64,000 nucleotides of DNA. Source: Paraburkholderia bannensis. GTDB lineage: Bacteria > Pseudomonadota > Gammaproteobacteria > Burkholderiales > Burkholderiaceae. How positions within the stretch are numbered: position 1 is the first letter of the stretch; each line of letters opens with the position of its first letter. The DNA lies in the NCBI RefSeq assembly GCF_014200455.1, contig NZ_JACHBW010000001.1, forward strand, positions 496,001 through 560,000, in the 5' to 3' direction. Position numbers and translations under genes: made by a program. The notes below the pieces were generated by a model. The model saw only the letters and a list, made by a program, of their open reading frames with translations. It did no database searches and was not told the origin of the DNA. This document shows positions 54,254-64,000 of this stretch, in pieces.

Positions 54254-54956
54254 AAGCCTGCGCGCGCGCCGCTTGGCGACGCTTGAGCAGATGCCCGACC
54301 AGCACCACGAAGAGCGCGCCCGCCACGCACATGCCGTATTCGGCGATCGGCGTGTCGAGCAGCGGCCAGCGATCGCCGGCCGGATCGTTGACGATCAGGC
54401 CGCCCGCGATCCAGCCAAGCAGCGCCGCCCCCAGCGTGACGATCACCGGATAGCGGTCGAGTAGCCGCAGCACGAGCTGGCTGCCCCACACGATCAGCGG
54501 AATGCTCACCATCAGCCCGAAGATCACGAGCGCGAGGCGGTGCTGCGGATCGGCGGCTTCGGCGGCGCCTGCGATGGCGATGACGTTATCGAGGCTCATC
54601 ACCGCATCGGCGACGATGATCGTCTTGATCGCGCCCATCAGCTTGTCGGAAGGCTTCACGTCGGCGTGCCCGGCATGCGCGGGCGCGAGCAGCCTCACGC
54701 CGATCCACAGCAGCAACAGGCCGCCCGCGAACTTGAGCAGCGGCACATTGAGCAGCACCACGGCGAAGGCGATCAGCACGACGCGCAACACGATCGCGCC
54801 CACCGTGCCCCAGAGGATGCCGCGCAGGCGTTGCTGCGCGGGCAGGTCGCGGCAGGCGAGCGCGATCACCACGGCGTTATCGCCGCCGAGCAGGATGTCG
54901 ATGACAATGATCTGGATGACTGCGCCCCAGTGGAGCGTCGTGAAGAACTCGAGCAT
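54246..54956 (-). CDS. TerC-family integral membrane protein
   Basis: Inner-membrane protein, 236 residues, about seven helices, with the family motifs DILLGGDNAVVIAL and SLDNVIAIAG, whose acidic residues are thought to bind metal ions. TerC/Alx/MntP-like proteins are linked to tellurite resistance, manganese export and alkaline response. The start at 54956 has a weak ribosome binding site but fits the family N-terminus. It lies between sucD and pilA on the same strand, isolated by terminators on both sides. Confidence 0.9.
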   Translation of the reverse strand: MLEFFTTLHWGAVIQIIVIDILLGGDNAVVIALACRDLPAQQRLRGILWGTVGAIVLRVVLIAFAVVLLNVPLLKFAGGLLLLWIGVRLLAPAHAGHADVKPSDKLMGAIKTIIVADAVMSLDNVIAIAGAAEAADPQHRLALVIFGLMVSIPLIVWGSQLVLRLLDRYPVIVTLGAALLGWIAGGLIVNDPAGDRWPLLDTPIAEYGMCVAGALFVVLVGHLLKRRQAARAQASH

Positions 54957-55007
54957 GAAGACGGGAAATTGAGCTGCGCGCATCCTGTAAAAGAGCGCGC
55001 CAAATAA

Positions 55008-55044
55008 AAAAGCGAGGCAGCCATGACTGGCTCCCTCGCTTTTG
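55008..55044 (-). terminator. Terminator of sucCD
   Basis: AGCGAGGCAGCCA pairs with TGGCTCCCTCGCT with a single mismatch and a four-base loop. On the minus strand the stem is followed by TTTTTTATTTG. Confidence 0.92.
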
Positions 55045-55137
55045 TTCGGAAACCTCGTGAAAGGATTCCGCAAGCATATCAAAAAACGCCGGCCGCCCGC
55101 GCATCCGTGATGCGGCGAGCGGTAGCGTATTTCGAAT

Positions 55138-56019
55138 TTACAGCACCGACTTGAGCAGACGGCCCATTTCCGACGGGTTGCGCGTGACCTTGATGCCGCA
55201 CGCGTCCATGATTTCCAGCTTCGCTTCGGCCGTATCCGCACCGCCCGAGATCAGCGCGCCGGCGTGGCCCATGCGCTTGCCCGGAGGCGCCGTGACGCCC
55301 GCGATGAAGCCGACCACCGGCTTCTTCATGTTGCCCTTGATCCACTCGGCAGCCGTCGCTTCGTCCGGGCCGCCGATTTCGCCGATCATGATCACGGCGT
55401 CCGTATCCGGATCGTCGTTGAACATCTTCATGACGTCGATGTGCTTCAGACCGTTGATCGGGTCGCCGCCGATACCGACTGCCGACGACTGGCCAAGGCC
55501 CAGCGCCGTCAGTTGGGCAACCGCTTCATACGTCAGCGTGCCCGAACGCGACACGACGCCGATGCGGCCCTTGCGGTGGATGTGACCCGGCATGATGCCG
55601 ATCTTCAGCTCGTCCGGCGTGATCGTGCCGGGGCAGTTCGGGCCGAGGAGCAGCGTCTTGCGGCCTTCGCGGCGCATACGGTCCTTGACTTCGATCATGT
55701 CGCGCACGGGAATGCCTTCCGTGATGCAGATCGCCAGATCGAGGTCGGCCTCGACGGCTTCCCAGATTGCGGCGGCAGCGCCTGCCGGCGGCACGTAGAT
55801 GACCGAAACGGTCGCGCCGGTGGCGTCCTTGGCTTCACGCACGTTGGCGTAAATGGGGATGCCTTCGAAGTCTTCGCCGGCCTTCTTCGGGTTCACGCCC
55901 GCGACGAACGCTTCGCGGCCGTTGGCGTACTCACGGCATGCACGGGTGTGGAACTGACCGGTCTTGCCGGTAATGCCCTGCGTGATGACCTTGGTGTCTT
56001 TGTTGATCAGAATCGACAT
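55138..56019 (-). CDS. sucD: Succinyl-CoA synthetase, alpha subunit
   Basis: CoA-binding and histidine-phosphorylated subunit, 293 residues, of the TCA cycle enzyme that forms succinate and ATP (or GTP). The N-terminal CoA site includes QGITGKTGQFHT, and the phosphohistidine is in RMGHAGALISGG near residue 248. It follows sucC by 93 bases. Full length for the family. Confidence 0.98.
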   Translation of the reverse strand: MSILINKDTKVITQGITGKTGQFHTRACREYANGREAFVAGVNPKKAGEDFEGIPIYANVREAKDATGATVSVIYVPPAGAAAAIWEAVEADLDLAICITEGIPVRDMIEVKDRMRREGRKTLLLGPNCPGTITPDELKIGIMPGHIHRKGRIGVVSRSGTLTYEAVAQLTALGLGQSSAVGIGGDPINGLKHIDVMKMFNDDPDTDAVIMIGEIGGPDEATAAEWIKGNMKKPVVGFIAGVTAPPGKRMGHAGALISGGADTAEAKLEIMDACGIKVTRNPSEMGRLLKSVL

Positions 56020-56112
56020 GTATTGACCTCTGTTCGCTTGACGACATACGTCGCGTCCCCCGCTCGCATGCGGAATTCGCGCCGGTACGCCGTCATTCGT
56101 ATCCGCTGAAAA

Positions 56113-57279
56113 TTACTTGCCTTCGGCAGCCGCGACAACCTTCTGCGCAGCCTCTTCCATGCTGTCCGCCGAGATGATCGGCAGGCCCGAGTCGGCCAGC
56201 ATCTTCTTGCCGAGGTCCTCGTTCGTGCCCTTCATGCGCACGACGAGCGGCACCTTCAGGTCAACGGCCTTCGAAGCCGCGATCACGCCTTCCGCGATCA
56301 CGTCGCAGCGCATGATGCCGCCGAAGATGTTGACGAGAATTGCCTTCAGCTCGGGATTCGTCAGCATCAGCTTGAACGCTTCGGTGACCTTCTCGGTCGT
56401 GGCCCCGCCGCCAACGTCCAGGAAGTTCGCAGGTTCGCCGCCGAACAGCTTGATGGTGTCCATCGTCGCCATCGCCAGGCCTGCACCGTTCACCAGACAG
56501 CCGATGTTGCCGTCGAGCGAGATATAGGCGAGGTCGAACTTCGAGGCTTCGATTTCAGCCGGATCTTCTTCGTCCAGATCGCGGTACGCGACGATTTCCG
56601 GATGACGGAACAGTGCGTTGGCGTCGAAGTTGAACTTGGCGTCGAGTGCGATGACCTTGCCGTCGCCCGAAACGTTCAGCGGGTTGATTTCGGCCAGCGA
56701 TGCGTCGGTTTCCCAGAAGGCCTTGTACAGACCTTGCAGGATCGCGCGCGCTTGCGGAATCGAAGCAGCCGGCACGCCGATCTTCGTGGCGAGGTCGTCA
56801 GCTTGCGAGTCGAGCAGACCGGTGTTCGGATCGACGACGATGTGGTGGATCAGTTCCGGATGCTTTTCGGCGACTTCTTCGATGTCCATGCCGCCTTCGC
56901 TCGAACCCATCAGCACGATCTTCTGGGTGACGCGATCGACGACCAGGCTGACATACAGTTCCTGCTTGATGTCGGCGCCTTCTTCGATCAGCAGGCGGTT
57001 GACCTTCTGGCCTTCCGGACCGGTCTGGTGCGTGACGAGCTGCATGCCGAGAATCTGGCTCGCGTATTCGCGGACCTGTTCCAGCGTCTTCGCCACTTTC
57101 ACGCCGCCGCCCTTGCCGCGGCCACCCGCGTGAATCTGGGCCTTGACGACCCACACCGGACCGCCCAGCTCTTCAGCGGCCTTGACCGCGTCATCCACCG
57201 AAAACACCGGCAGGCCGCGCGGTACCGCGACGCCGAATTTCCGCAGGATTTCCTTACCCTGGTACTCGTGAATCTTCAT
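56113..57279 (-). CDS. sucC: Succinyl-CoA synthetase, beta subunit
   Basis: ATP-grasp subunit, 388 residues, that binds nucleotide and succinate. The start [17 protein letters not shown] is typical; [35 protein letters not shown] and [17 protein letters not shown] are conserved. It precedes sucD. The DUF2889 gene upstream is 51 bases away on the same strand, so a common transcript is possible. Confidence 0.98.
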   Translation of the reverse strand: MKIHEYQGKEILRKFGVAVPRGLPVFSVDDAVKAAEELGGPVWVVKAQIHAGGRGKGGGVKVAKTLEQVREYASQILGMQLVTHQTGPEGQKVNRLLIEEGADIKQELYVSLVVDRVTQKIVLMGSSEGGMDIEEVAEKHPELIHHIVVDPNTGLLDSQADDLATKIGVPAASIPQARAILQGLYKAFWETDASLAEINPLNVSGDGKVIALDAKFNFDANALFRHPEIVAYRDLDEEDPAEIEASKFDLAYISLDGNIGCLVNGAGLAMATMDTIKLFGGEPANFLDVGGGATTEKVTEAFKLMLTNPELKAILVNIFGGIMRCDVIAEGVIAASKAVDLKVPLVVRMKGTNEDLGKKMLADSGLPIISADSMEEAAQKVVAAAEGK

Positions 57280-57330
57280 GCGTGATTCCCTTCAGTCTGA
57301 GAGTTGGAGTGAACTTCGTTTCCGCTGTTG

Positions 57331-58023
57331 TTATTCATGCGCGACGGCGTCGGCCTTGCCATCCTGGCGTGGTCCAGTGTCCTCGCGCACGCTGGCAGGC
57401 TCCTGGCCGCGCGCTTTCGAGTGCGGCGCATGGGCATACCAGCGCGGATAAAACTGCTTGACCGCTTCTCCGTCGAACCGCAGCGCGTGGCAGCGGCCGA
57501 GCTGGAAAGGCGGACTGTCACCGGCGGCTTCGTCGCCAGCGGTCTTGCCGAGATCCGGTCCGGACGCGTCGCCCGGGTTGCTATTCGATGACACCCACAC
57601 GGCTCCCACGAACGCCTGGATGGCGACCGTCGGCAACACGCCCAACATTTCTGTGAGATGCGTGCAACCCTGCGTGCCGGCGAGCAGCCGGCCCGCTTCG
57701 CGGCGGAAGTTCCGAAGGAGATTGAGCCCGATAAGGGCCCGATAGGCGGGATTGGCGTTCTGGCACTGACCGTCGTAAGGCACCCAGTCGGACGACGCTT
57801 CGGCGTCGACGACGTTGAGCTTGCGATCGATCGTGATACGAAGCCAGAGTTCATGGATCGGCAAACCATTGGGCCGGACACCAGCGGCAAGCGGCACATC
57901 ACGTGGCTTGTGATCCGTCAGGCACGCGTCGATGTCCCACAGGCCGTCTTCACGCTCATAGGCGACCGCCCGGATAGCGCGCTGATGACGCAACTGGCGA
58001 GGCGCAGGCGGAGAGAGCGGCAT
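57331..58023 (-). CDS. DUF2889 domain protein
   Basis: A 230-residue protein with REDGLWDIDACLTDHKPRDV near the N-terminus, LPIHELWLRITIDRKLNVVDAEA, and GCTHLTEMLGVLPTVAIQAF, the DUF2889 pattern with a conserved Cys-Thr-His. The last 50 residues are hydrophilic and variable. Function unknown. It lies upstream of sucC and downstream of recX on the same strand. Confidence 0.88.
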   Translation of the reverse strand: MPLSPPAPRQLRHQRAIRAVAYEREDGLWDIDACLTDHKPRDVPLAAGVRPNGLPIHELWLRITIDRKLNVVDAEASSDWVPYDGQCQNANPAYRALIGLNLLRNFRREAGRLLAGTQGCTHLTEMLGVLPTVAIQAFVGAVWVSSNSNPGDASGPDLGKTAGDEAAGDSPPFQLGRCHALRFDGEAVKQFYPRWYAHAPHSKARGQEPASVREDTGPRQDGKADAVAHE

Positions 58024-58149
58024 GCTAGGTCAGACCGGTTTGGAAAACTTCTCGATTTTAGCATACCGGTTATTTGAGACAGCCACGATTCCGCAACCCC
58101 TGTAGAGGCTTGTTTCCAGACATTTTTTGATCCACGAGGATCAAAATTG

Positions 58150-58800
58150 CTAAAAATCGCCCTCAAAACTGTCTTCGATGCCTTTGAGGATCTTGCCGAT
58201 GATCGACATCGAAAAACCGCGTGCGGCGAGAAATCGGGCCTGACGCGCACGCTCGGCGGGCGTCCCGGGCAACTGCCCGTACTTCTTCTGCCACACTGCG
58301 CGGGCGCGCGTGAGTTCCGTCTCGCGCAGTTGCGTATTCAACTCTTCAATGAGCGCTTCGCCCACCGCATGGCGCTTGAGTTCGCCGACGATACGCCCGG
58401 CGCCCAGGCGCGAAGCGCGGCGATACACGACGCTTTCGGCAAAACGCGCATCGGAAAGCCAGCCGTCGCGCTCTAACGCGTCGAGCAGCGCTTCGAGTTC
58501 GTCGGCGTCTTCGGTGTAGGTCATCAGCTTGCGCGAGAGTTCCGCGCGACTGTATTCGCGGCGCGACAGATAGCCGAGCGCGCGGCCCTTGAGCGAGCGT
58601 TCGGGGCGCTGCCGGCCGGAGGACGCGGCGGCCTTGCTCGCGGCGCGCGCGGCACGCGTAGCAGACGTGCGCTCGTAGCAATCGGTGACGGATTCGGCTT
58701 CGCCAGCGTCTTTGCTGCCATCTTTGGCGCCTTGCGCGGCAGTTCGGGCGAGATCGTGCGCGTCGAACGATTCGTCATCGTCGAAATCGTGGTGATGCAT
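58150..58800 (-). CDS. recX: Recombination regulatory protein RecX
   Basis: Binds RecA filaments and limits their growth, 216 residues by my start. The RecX core (about 70-216) has RSLKGRALGYLSRREYSRAELSRKL and the three-helix repeats, ending in RGFSMSIIGKILKGIED. I start it at the ATG at 58800 because the recA terminator lies at 58818-58855, which makes the longer start at 58983 span that hairpin. Neither start has a strong ribosome binding site, and the first 60 residues are low-complexity, His/Asp-rich then Ala-rich. It follows recA on the same strand, as in many bacteria. Confidence 0.82.
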   Translation of the reverse strand: MHHHDFDDDESFDAHDLARTAAQGAKDGSKDAGEAESVTDCYERTSATRAARAASKAAASSGRQRPERSLKGRALGYLSRREYSRAELSRKLMTYTEDADELEALLDALERDGWLSDARFAESVVYRRASRLGAGRIVGELKRHAVGEALIEELNTQLRETELTRARAVWQKKYGQLPGTPAERARQARFLAARGFSMSIIGKILKGIEDSFEGDF

Positions 58801-58815
58801 GTTTCGGGCCGCAGA

Positions 58816-58855
58816 ATGCAAAAAGCCGCGAGCGCCTGTAGCGGCGTCGCGGCTT
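58816..58855 (-). terminator. Terminator between recA and recX
   Basis: On the minus strand AAGCCGCGA pairs with TCGCGGCTT, with an inner GC-rich stem, followed by TTTTTGC. It should stop most recA transcripts and let a fraction read into recX. Confidence 0.85.
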
Positions 58856-59022
58856 GGGGTACGGTGTTCAGACGATGCAGGCGATGATTCAACCCTTGAT
58901 GCAAACGAACGCTCCTCCTCGCCCGTAGACGAGGATAGGGCCGCTTGCGGCGGCACCGGGGCGGAACCGCGTTTATGCATCATGGCATCGTGAGGCCGGA
59001 CTGACCGGCACGCTCGCAGACT

Positions 59023-60099
<1,077 letters not shown>

Positions 60100-60194
60100 G
60101 AATCGTCCTTTGCTATGATGAACGGCGTCTGATGACGATGCACGCGGCCGCCTGCGGCACTTGAGTGGCGGATGGCGAGCGGTGCTAACGAACT

Positions 60195-60235
60195 CAGACA
60201 CTGTATAAAAAAACAGTAGTTTTGGCAAGCACGTT
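60195..60235 (-). promoter_or_regulatory. recA promoter: recA promoter with LexA (SOS) box
   Basis: CTGTATAAAAAAACAG at 60201-60216 is a perfect CTG-N10-CAG LexA site. On the minus strand a -35-like TTGCCA is followed 17 bases later by TACAGT, so LexA covers the -10 and spacer. Confidence 0.92.
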
Positions 60236-60382
60236 TTCAACTAACGCGCGCGCCGAAACCGCGAATTTCGGAGACCGCCGTACGCCGCCCTGTCAGGCCC
60301 CAAGCCTGCGAACGCGGCGCCGGTGCTGCGAAGCGCGCCCAGCCAAGGCCCGGGACGCTTCGAAAGGCAACGCTTGCGCACC

Positions 60383-61159
60383 ATGCGAATCCTCATTGCC
60401 GAAGACGACAGCATACTCGCGGACGGTCTGGTCCGATCACTCCGCCAATCGGGCTATGCCGTTGATCACGTGCGTACCGGCGTGGATGCCGATACCGCCT
60501 TGTCGATGCAGACTTTCGATCTGCTGATCCTCGATCTGGGCCTGCCCAAAATGCCCGGCCTGGAAGTGCTCAGACGTTTGCGCGCACGCAACTCCAACCT
60601 CCCCGTTCTGATCCTCACCGCCGCCGACAGCGTGGACGAGCGCGTCAAAGGGCTCGATCTGGGCGCCGACGACTACATGGCCAAGCCCTTCGCGCTCAAC
60701 GAACTCGAAGCGCGCGTGCGCGCCCTCACGCGCCGCGGCGCGGGCGGTGGTCCGACGGTCGTGCGCCACGGCGCGCTCTCGTTCGATCAGGTCGGGCGCG
60801 TCGCACGCATCCATGACCAGGTGCTCGATCTGTCGGCGCGCGAACTGGGCGTGCTCGAAGTGCTGCTGCAGCGGCTCGGGCGGCTGGTGTCGAAGGAGCA
60901 ACTGGTCGATCACCTCTGCGAATGGGGCGAGGAAGTCAGCAATAACGCGATCGAGGTCTATGTGCACCGCCTGCGCAAGAAGCTGGAGATGGGCGGCGTG
61001 CAGATCGTGACCGTGCGCGGCCTCGGCTACTGCCTGGAGAAAGAGAAGGAAGCCGTCTCACCTGCCGCACCCGCTGCACCCGCCGCGCCCGCGAATGCGG
61101 CCCATGCGGAACCCCAAACCACGGCGCCCGTCATGCCGTCCAGCCACTACTTCAAATAG
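60383..61159 (+). CDS. OmpR-family response regulator (TctD-like) with Ala/Pro-rich tail
   Basis: Response regulator, 258 residues. Receiver domain with ED at 7-9, phosphoacceptor D51 and KPFAL at 101; winged-helix domain ends in VTVRGLGYCLEKE near 222. After that come about 35 extra residues rich in Ala and Pro (PAAPAAPAAPA) that other family members lack. The start MRILIAEDDS has no Shine-Dalgarno. The partner kinase gene starts 12 bases after the stop. Confidence 0.92.
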   Translation: MRILIAEDDSILADGLVRSLRQSGYAVDHVRTGVDADTALSMQTFDLLILDLGLPKMPGLEVLRRLRARNSNLPVLILTAADSVDERVKGLDLGADDYMAKPFALNELEARVRALTRRGAGGGPTVVRHGALSFDQVGRVARIHDQVLDLSARELGVLEVLLQRLGRLVSKEQLVDHLCEWGEEVSNNAIEVYVHRLRKKLEMGGVQIVTVRGLGYCLEKEKEAVSPAAPAAPAAPANAAHAEPQTTAPVMPSSHYFK

Positions 61160-61171
61160 CCGGGCGCAACA

Positions 61172-62716
61172 ATGGCCGATCCGGCTCTCGACGACGAAGC
61201 GCGGGACGCCCGCTACGCCAATCCCTTCGCCCCGCCCGACGAAGCCGAAGCCGCCGCCGAAGCGCGCCCGCGTTCGCTCTTCGGCGAAATCCTCGACTGG
61301 ATGCTCGCCCCGCTGCTGCTGCTCTGGCCGATGAGCATCGCGGTCACCTATCTGGTCGCCAAATCGATCGCCAACGGGCCGTTCGACCGCGCGCTGGAAA
61401 CCGATGCCTACGTGCTCGCGCGGCAGATCCACCCGGTCAACGGCGTGGCCGAACTGACCCTGCCCGACTCCACGCGCGACTTCCTGCGCGCCGATAACGT
61501 CGACAATGTCTATTACCAGGTGCTCGGCAGCCGCGGCGAACTGGTAGGCGGCGACCGCGACATGCCGCTGCCGCGCGACGACGATCGCCCCTCGCCCGGC
61601 CTCGTCGAATTCCGCGACGATACGCTGCACGGCATCGACATCCGCGTGGCCTATACGACGGTCGAGCCGCCGCATCTCGCGGGTTCGCAGGCCGTGCTCG
61701 TACAGGTGGCGGAGACGCTCGACAAGCGCCGCGCGCTCGCCAACGACATCATCAAAGGCGTGATCCTGCCGCAGTTCGTGATCCTGCCGCTCGCGATCCT
61801 GCTGGTGTGGTTCGGCCTGTCGCGCGGGCTCGCGCCGCTGCACGCGCTGCAGTCGAATATCCGCATGCGCCGCCCCGACGATCTTTCGCCGCTGGAGGCG
61901 CGCCGCGCGCCGCCCGAAATCGAGCCGCTCGTGACCTCGTTCAACGACCTGCTCACGCGGCTCGAACAGAACATGGAGCTGCAAAAGCGCTTTATCGCCG
62001 ATGCCGCACATCAGATGAAGACGCCGCTCGCGGGCCTGCGCACCCAGGCCGAACTCGCGCTGCGTCAGGATGCGCCGCCCGAGGTGCATCGTTCGCTCGA
62101 ACAGATCGCGATGAGCTCCGAACACGCGGCGCGGCTCGTCACGCAACTGCTGGCGCTGGCACGCGCCGAAAACCGCATGTCGGGGCAGGTTTTCACGCCC
62201 GTCGATGTCACCGAAGTCGCACGTCATGCGGTGCGCGACTGGGTGCAGCCCGCGCTCGCGCGACAGATGGACCTGGGCTACGAAGGCCCCGACGAAACCA
62301 GTCCGCAAGACACGCAAGACGCCGACGTCCCGTCAGCGGCGGTGATCGTCGAGGGCAATCCGGTGATGCTGCGCGAGATGCTGTCGAACCTGATCGACAA
62401 CGCGATCCGCTACACGCCGCCGGGCGGCCGCATCACCGTGCGCGTGCGGCCTGAAACCGTTGCGCGCCTGGTCCATCTGGAAGTGGAAGACACGGGCATC
62501 GGCATTCCTGTGGCAGAGCGCGAGCGCGTGCAGGAGCGCTTTTATCGCATCCTGGGCCGCGACGGCGAAGGCAGCGGCCTCGGTCTGGCGATCGTGCGCG
62601 AGATCGCGACCATGCACGGCGGCACGCTCGTCATCGACGATCACGTTTATCAGGAAGCGCCCCGCCTGGCGGGAACGCTGGTGCGCGTGACGTTGCGCCT
62701 GCGTCCATCAAACTGA
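61172..62716 (+). CDS. Two-component sensor histidine kinase (TctE-like)
   Basis: Membrane sensor kinase, 514 residues. Two helices (about 44-63 and 196-216) enclose a 130-residue periplasmic domain of the TctE N-terminal type. The phosphoacceptor is H280 in DAAHQMKTPLAG; the ATPase has NLIDNAIRYTPPG, DTGIGIP and GSGLGLAIV. TctDE systems control carboxylate uptake, and an MHS-type transporter gene follows, so it may sense an organic acid. The stop codon overlaps the first of three AACTGAC repeats. Confidence 0.92.
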   Translation: MADPALDDEARDARYANPFAPPDEAEAAAEARPRSLFGEILDWMLAPLLLLWPMSIAVTYLVAKSIANGPFDRALETDAYVLARQIHPVNGVAELTLPDSTRDFLRADNVDNVYYQVLGSRGELVGGDRDMPLPRDDDRPSPGLVEFRDDTLHGIDIRVAYTTVEPPHLAGSQAVLVQVAETLDKRRALANDIIKGVILPQFVILPLAILLVWFGLSRGLAPLHALQSNIRMRRPDDLSPLEARRAPPEIEPLVTSFNDLLTRLEQNMELQKRFIADAAHQMKTPLAGLRTQAELALRQDAPPEVHRSLEQIAMSSEHAARLVTQLLALARAENRMSGQVFTPVDVTEVARHAVRDWVQPALARQMDLGYEGPDETSPQDTQDADVPSAAVIVEGNPVMLREMLSNLIDNAIRYTPPGGRITVRVRPETVARLVHLEVEDTGIGIPVAERERVQERFYRILGRDGEGSGLGLAIVREIATMHGGTLVIDDHVYQEAPRLAGTLVRVTLRLRPSN

Positions 62717-62760
62717 CACCCATGAGCCAGAACTGACGCGAAAGTCGTCAGAAACTGACA
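62711..62760. promoter_or_regulatory. AACTGAC direct repeats upstream of the MHS transporter
   Basis: The heptamer AACTGAC begins at 62711, 62731 and 62753, spaced 20 and 22 bp. The last two also form an inverted pair with GTCAG (GTCAG-AAA-CTGAC). Spacing by two helical turns is typical of OmpR-type regulator sites. Three TTGAGCG heptamers (62831, 62852, 62880) lie further downstream. The transporter ATG follows GGAG. Confidence 0.5.
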
Positions 62761-63000
62761 TGGGACTTTCCCTTAGCGGCGCGCATCGCACCTGCGCCAC
62801 CTCAACACAATCAAGACAATTAATAGAAACTTGAGCGACGTTATTAAGTCATTGAGCGAACTTGCAAGCATCACGGGCCTTGAGCGCAGTTTGCCTAACG
62901 CGCCCTCCGACGTCAGAACCCCGTAAGTTTCCATTCCAATAATGCTGCGCAGGACCGCATCGAATGCGGGCCCACACGCACATCAAAATTGGAGACACAT

Positions 63001-64000
63001 ATGGCAACCGTTGGCGGACAAGTCTCGCACGCGCCGATGACCCGCGACGAAAAACGCGTGATCTTCGCGTCGTCGCTCGGTACGGTGTTCGAGTGGTACG
63101 ACTTCTATCTGGCCGGCTCGCTCGCGGCCTTCATCAGCAAGAGCTTCTTCTCCGGCGTCAATCCCACCGCGGGCTTCATCTTCACGCTGCTCGGCTTCGC
63201 GGCAGGCTTCGCGGTGCGTCCATTCGGCGCGATCGTGTTCGGGCGTCTGGGCGACCTGGTGGGCCGCAAGCACACGTTCCTCGTCACCATCGTCATCATG
63301 GGTCTGTCGACTTTCGTGGTCGGCTTTTTGCCTGGCTACGCGTCGATCGGCATCGCCGCGCCGGTGATCTTCATCCTGATGCGACTGCTGCAGGGCCTCG
63401 CGCTCGGCGGCGAGTACGGCGGCGCGGCCACCTACGTCGCGGAACATGCACCGCCCGGACGCCGCGGCTTCTACACCGCGTGGATCCAGACGACCGCCAC
63501 GCTCGGCCTGTTTTTGTCGCTGCTCGTGATTCTTGGCGTGCGCACGACAGTGGGCGAAGAAGCGTTCGGCGCCTGGGCCTGGCGCGTGCCCTTCGTCGCT
63601 TCGATCCTGCTGCTTGCGGTGTCGGTGTGGATTCGCCTGCAACTCCATGAGTCGCCGGCTTTCGAGCGCATCAAGGCCGAAGGCAAGGTGTCGAAGGCGC
63701 CGCTCTCCGAAGCATTCGGCCAGTGGAAGAACCTGAAGGTCGTGATCCTCGCGCTGATCGGCGTGACGGCGGGCCAGGCCGTGGTCTGGTACACGGGCCA
63801 GTTCTACGCGCTGTTCTTCCTCACGCAGACGCTCAAGGTGGATGGCGCGAGCGCCAACATCCTGATCGCGCTGGCGCTGTTGATCGGCACGCCGTTCTTC
63901 CTGTTCTTCGGTTCGCTGTCGGACAAGATCGGCCGCAAGCCCATCATCATGGCCGGCTGCCTGATCGCGGCGCTCGCCTACTTCCCGCTCTTCAAGGCGC
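63001..64000 (+). CDS. MHS-family (metabolite:H+ symporter) MFS transporter, truncated by the window edge
   Basis: Inner-membrane MFS symporter; 333 residues are visible and the stop lies beyond the window. Family marks are GTVFEWYDFYLAG in helix 1, the loop 2-3 motif GRLGDLVGRKHTFL, RLLQGLALGGEYGGAATYVAEHAP in helix 4-5, and DKIGRKPIIM in the second half. KgtP, ShiA, ProP and citrate permeases share this pattern; the substrate is unknown. It is likely controlled by the adjacent TctDE-like system. GGAG lies eight bases before the ATG. Confidence 0.93.
   Translation, partial: MATVGGQVSHAPMTRDEKRVIFASSLGTVFEWYDFYLAGSLAAFISKSFFSGVNPTAGFIFTLLGFAAGFAVRPFGAIVFGRLGDLVGRKHTFLVTIVIMGLSTFVVGFLPGYASIGIAAPVIFILMRLLQGLALGGEYGGAATYVAEHAPPGRRGFYTAWIQTTATLGLFLSLLVILGVRTTVGEEAFGAWAWRVPFVASILLLAVSVWIRLQLHESPAFERIKAEGKVSKAPLSEAFGQWKNLKVVILALIGVTAGQAVVWYTGQFYALFFLTQTLKVDGASANILIALALLIGTPFFLFFGSLSDKIGRKPIIMAGCLIAALAYFPLFKA

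Overview
The window is GC-rich chromosomal DNA with tightly packed genes. Its content points to a Betaproteobacterium of the Burkholderiaceae (Burkholderia, Paraburkholderia or Caballeronia type). The evidence is a BpeAB-OprB-like efflux operon with a divergent BpeR-like repressor, a PglL O-oligosaccharyltransferase next to a pilin gene, a purC-purE-purK-sua5 cluster followed upstream by fba, pyk and pgk, and a recA-recX locus with a classical LexA box. I see no rRNA, tRNA, CRISPR array, insertion sequence or prophage. The first and last genes are cut by the window edges.

Layout. 1-4574 (minus): polyol (sorbitol/mannitol) catabolic operon with an SDR dehydrogenase, binding protein, two permeases and a HAD phosphatase. 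4957-7698 (plus): Zn/Mn ABC importer whose ATPase carries a His-rich tail. 7774-9685 (minus): compact operon of a Phd-like antitoxin, a PIN-like protein lacking two catalytic acids, and an intact patatin-like phospholipase. 9797-12221 (minus): S-formylglutathione hydrolase and xylulokinase. 12842-15966 (plus): NCS2 permease, YiaA protein, SPFH protein. 16081-23199: RND efflux operon and its TetR regulator. 23221-25392 (minus): CoxG-like protein, DUF427 protein and a secreted protein. 25622-31513: envelope-stress block of HtrA/DegP protease, two-component system and PBP4. 31847-34476 (plus): fatty acid hydroxylase and a GDSL lipoprotein. 34580-43288 (minus): Sua5, late purine genes and lower glycolysis (fba, pyk, pgk). 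43950-48891 (plus): ilvE, a small zinc finger, waaF and three small or accessory proteins. 48892-54956: M48 protease, moaC, pglL, pilA, terC. 55138-60099 (minus): sucCD, a DUF2889 protein, recX and recA. 60383-64000 (plus): TctD/TctE-type two-component system and the start of an MHS-family transporter.

Most of the window is housekeeping DNA. The most unusual pieces are the Phd/PIN/patatin operon with its own operator-like repeats; short tandem repeats of 9-13 bp that recur at or over gene 3' ends; a 187-codon open Ala/Pro-rich extension in frame upstream of pyruvate kinase; a terminator-like hairpin set directly against the pilin ribosome binding site; and the movement of a His-rich metal-binding segment from the periplasmic binding protein to the cytoplasmic ATPase of the metal importer.
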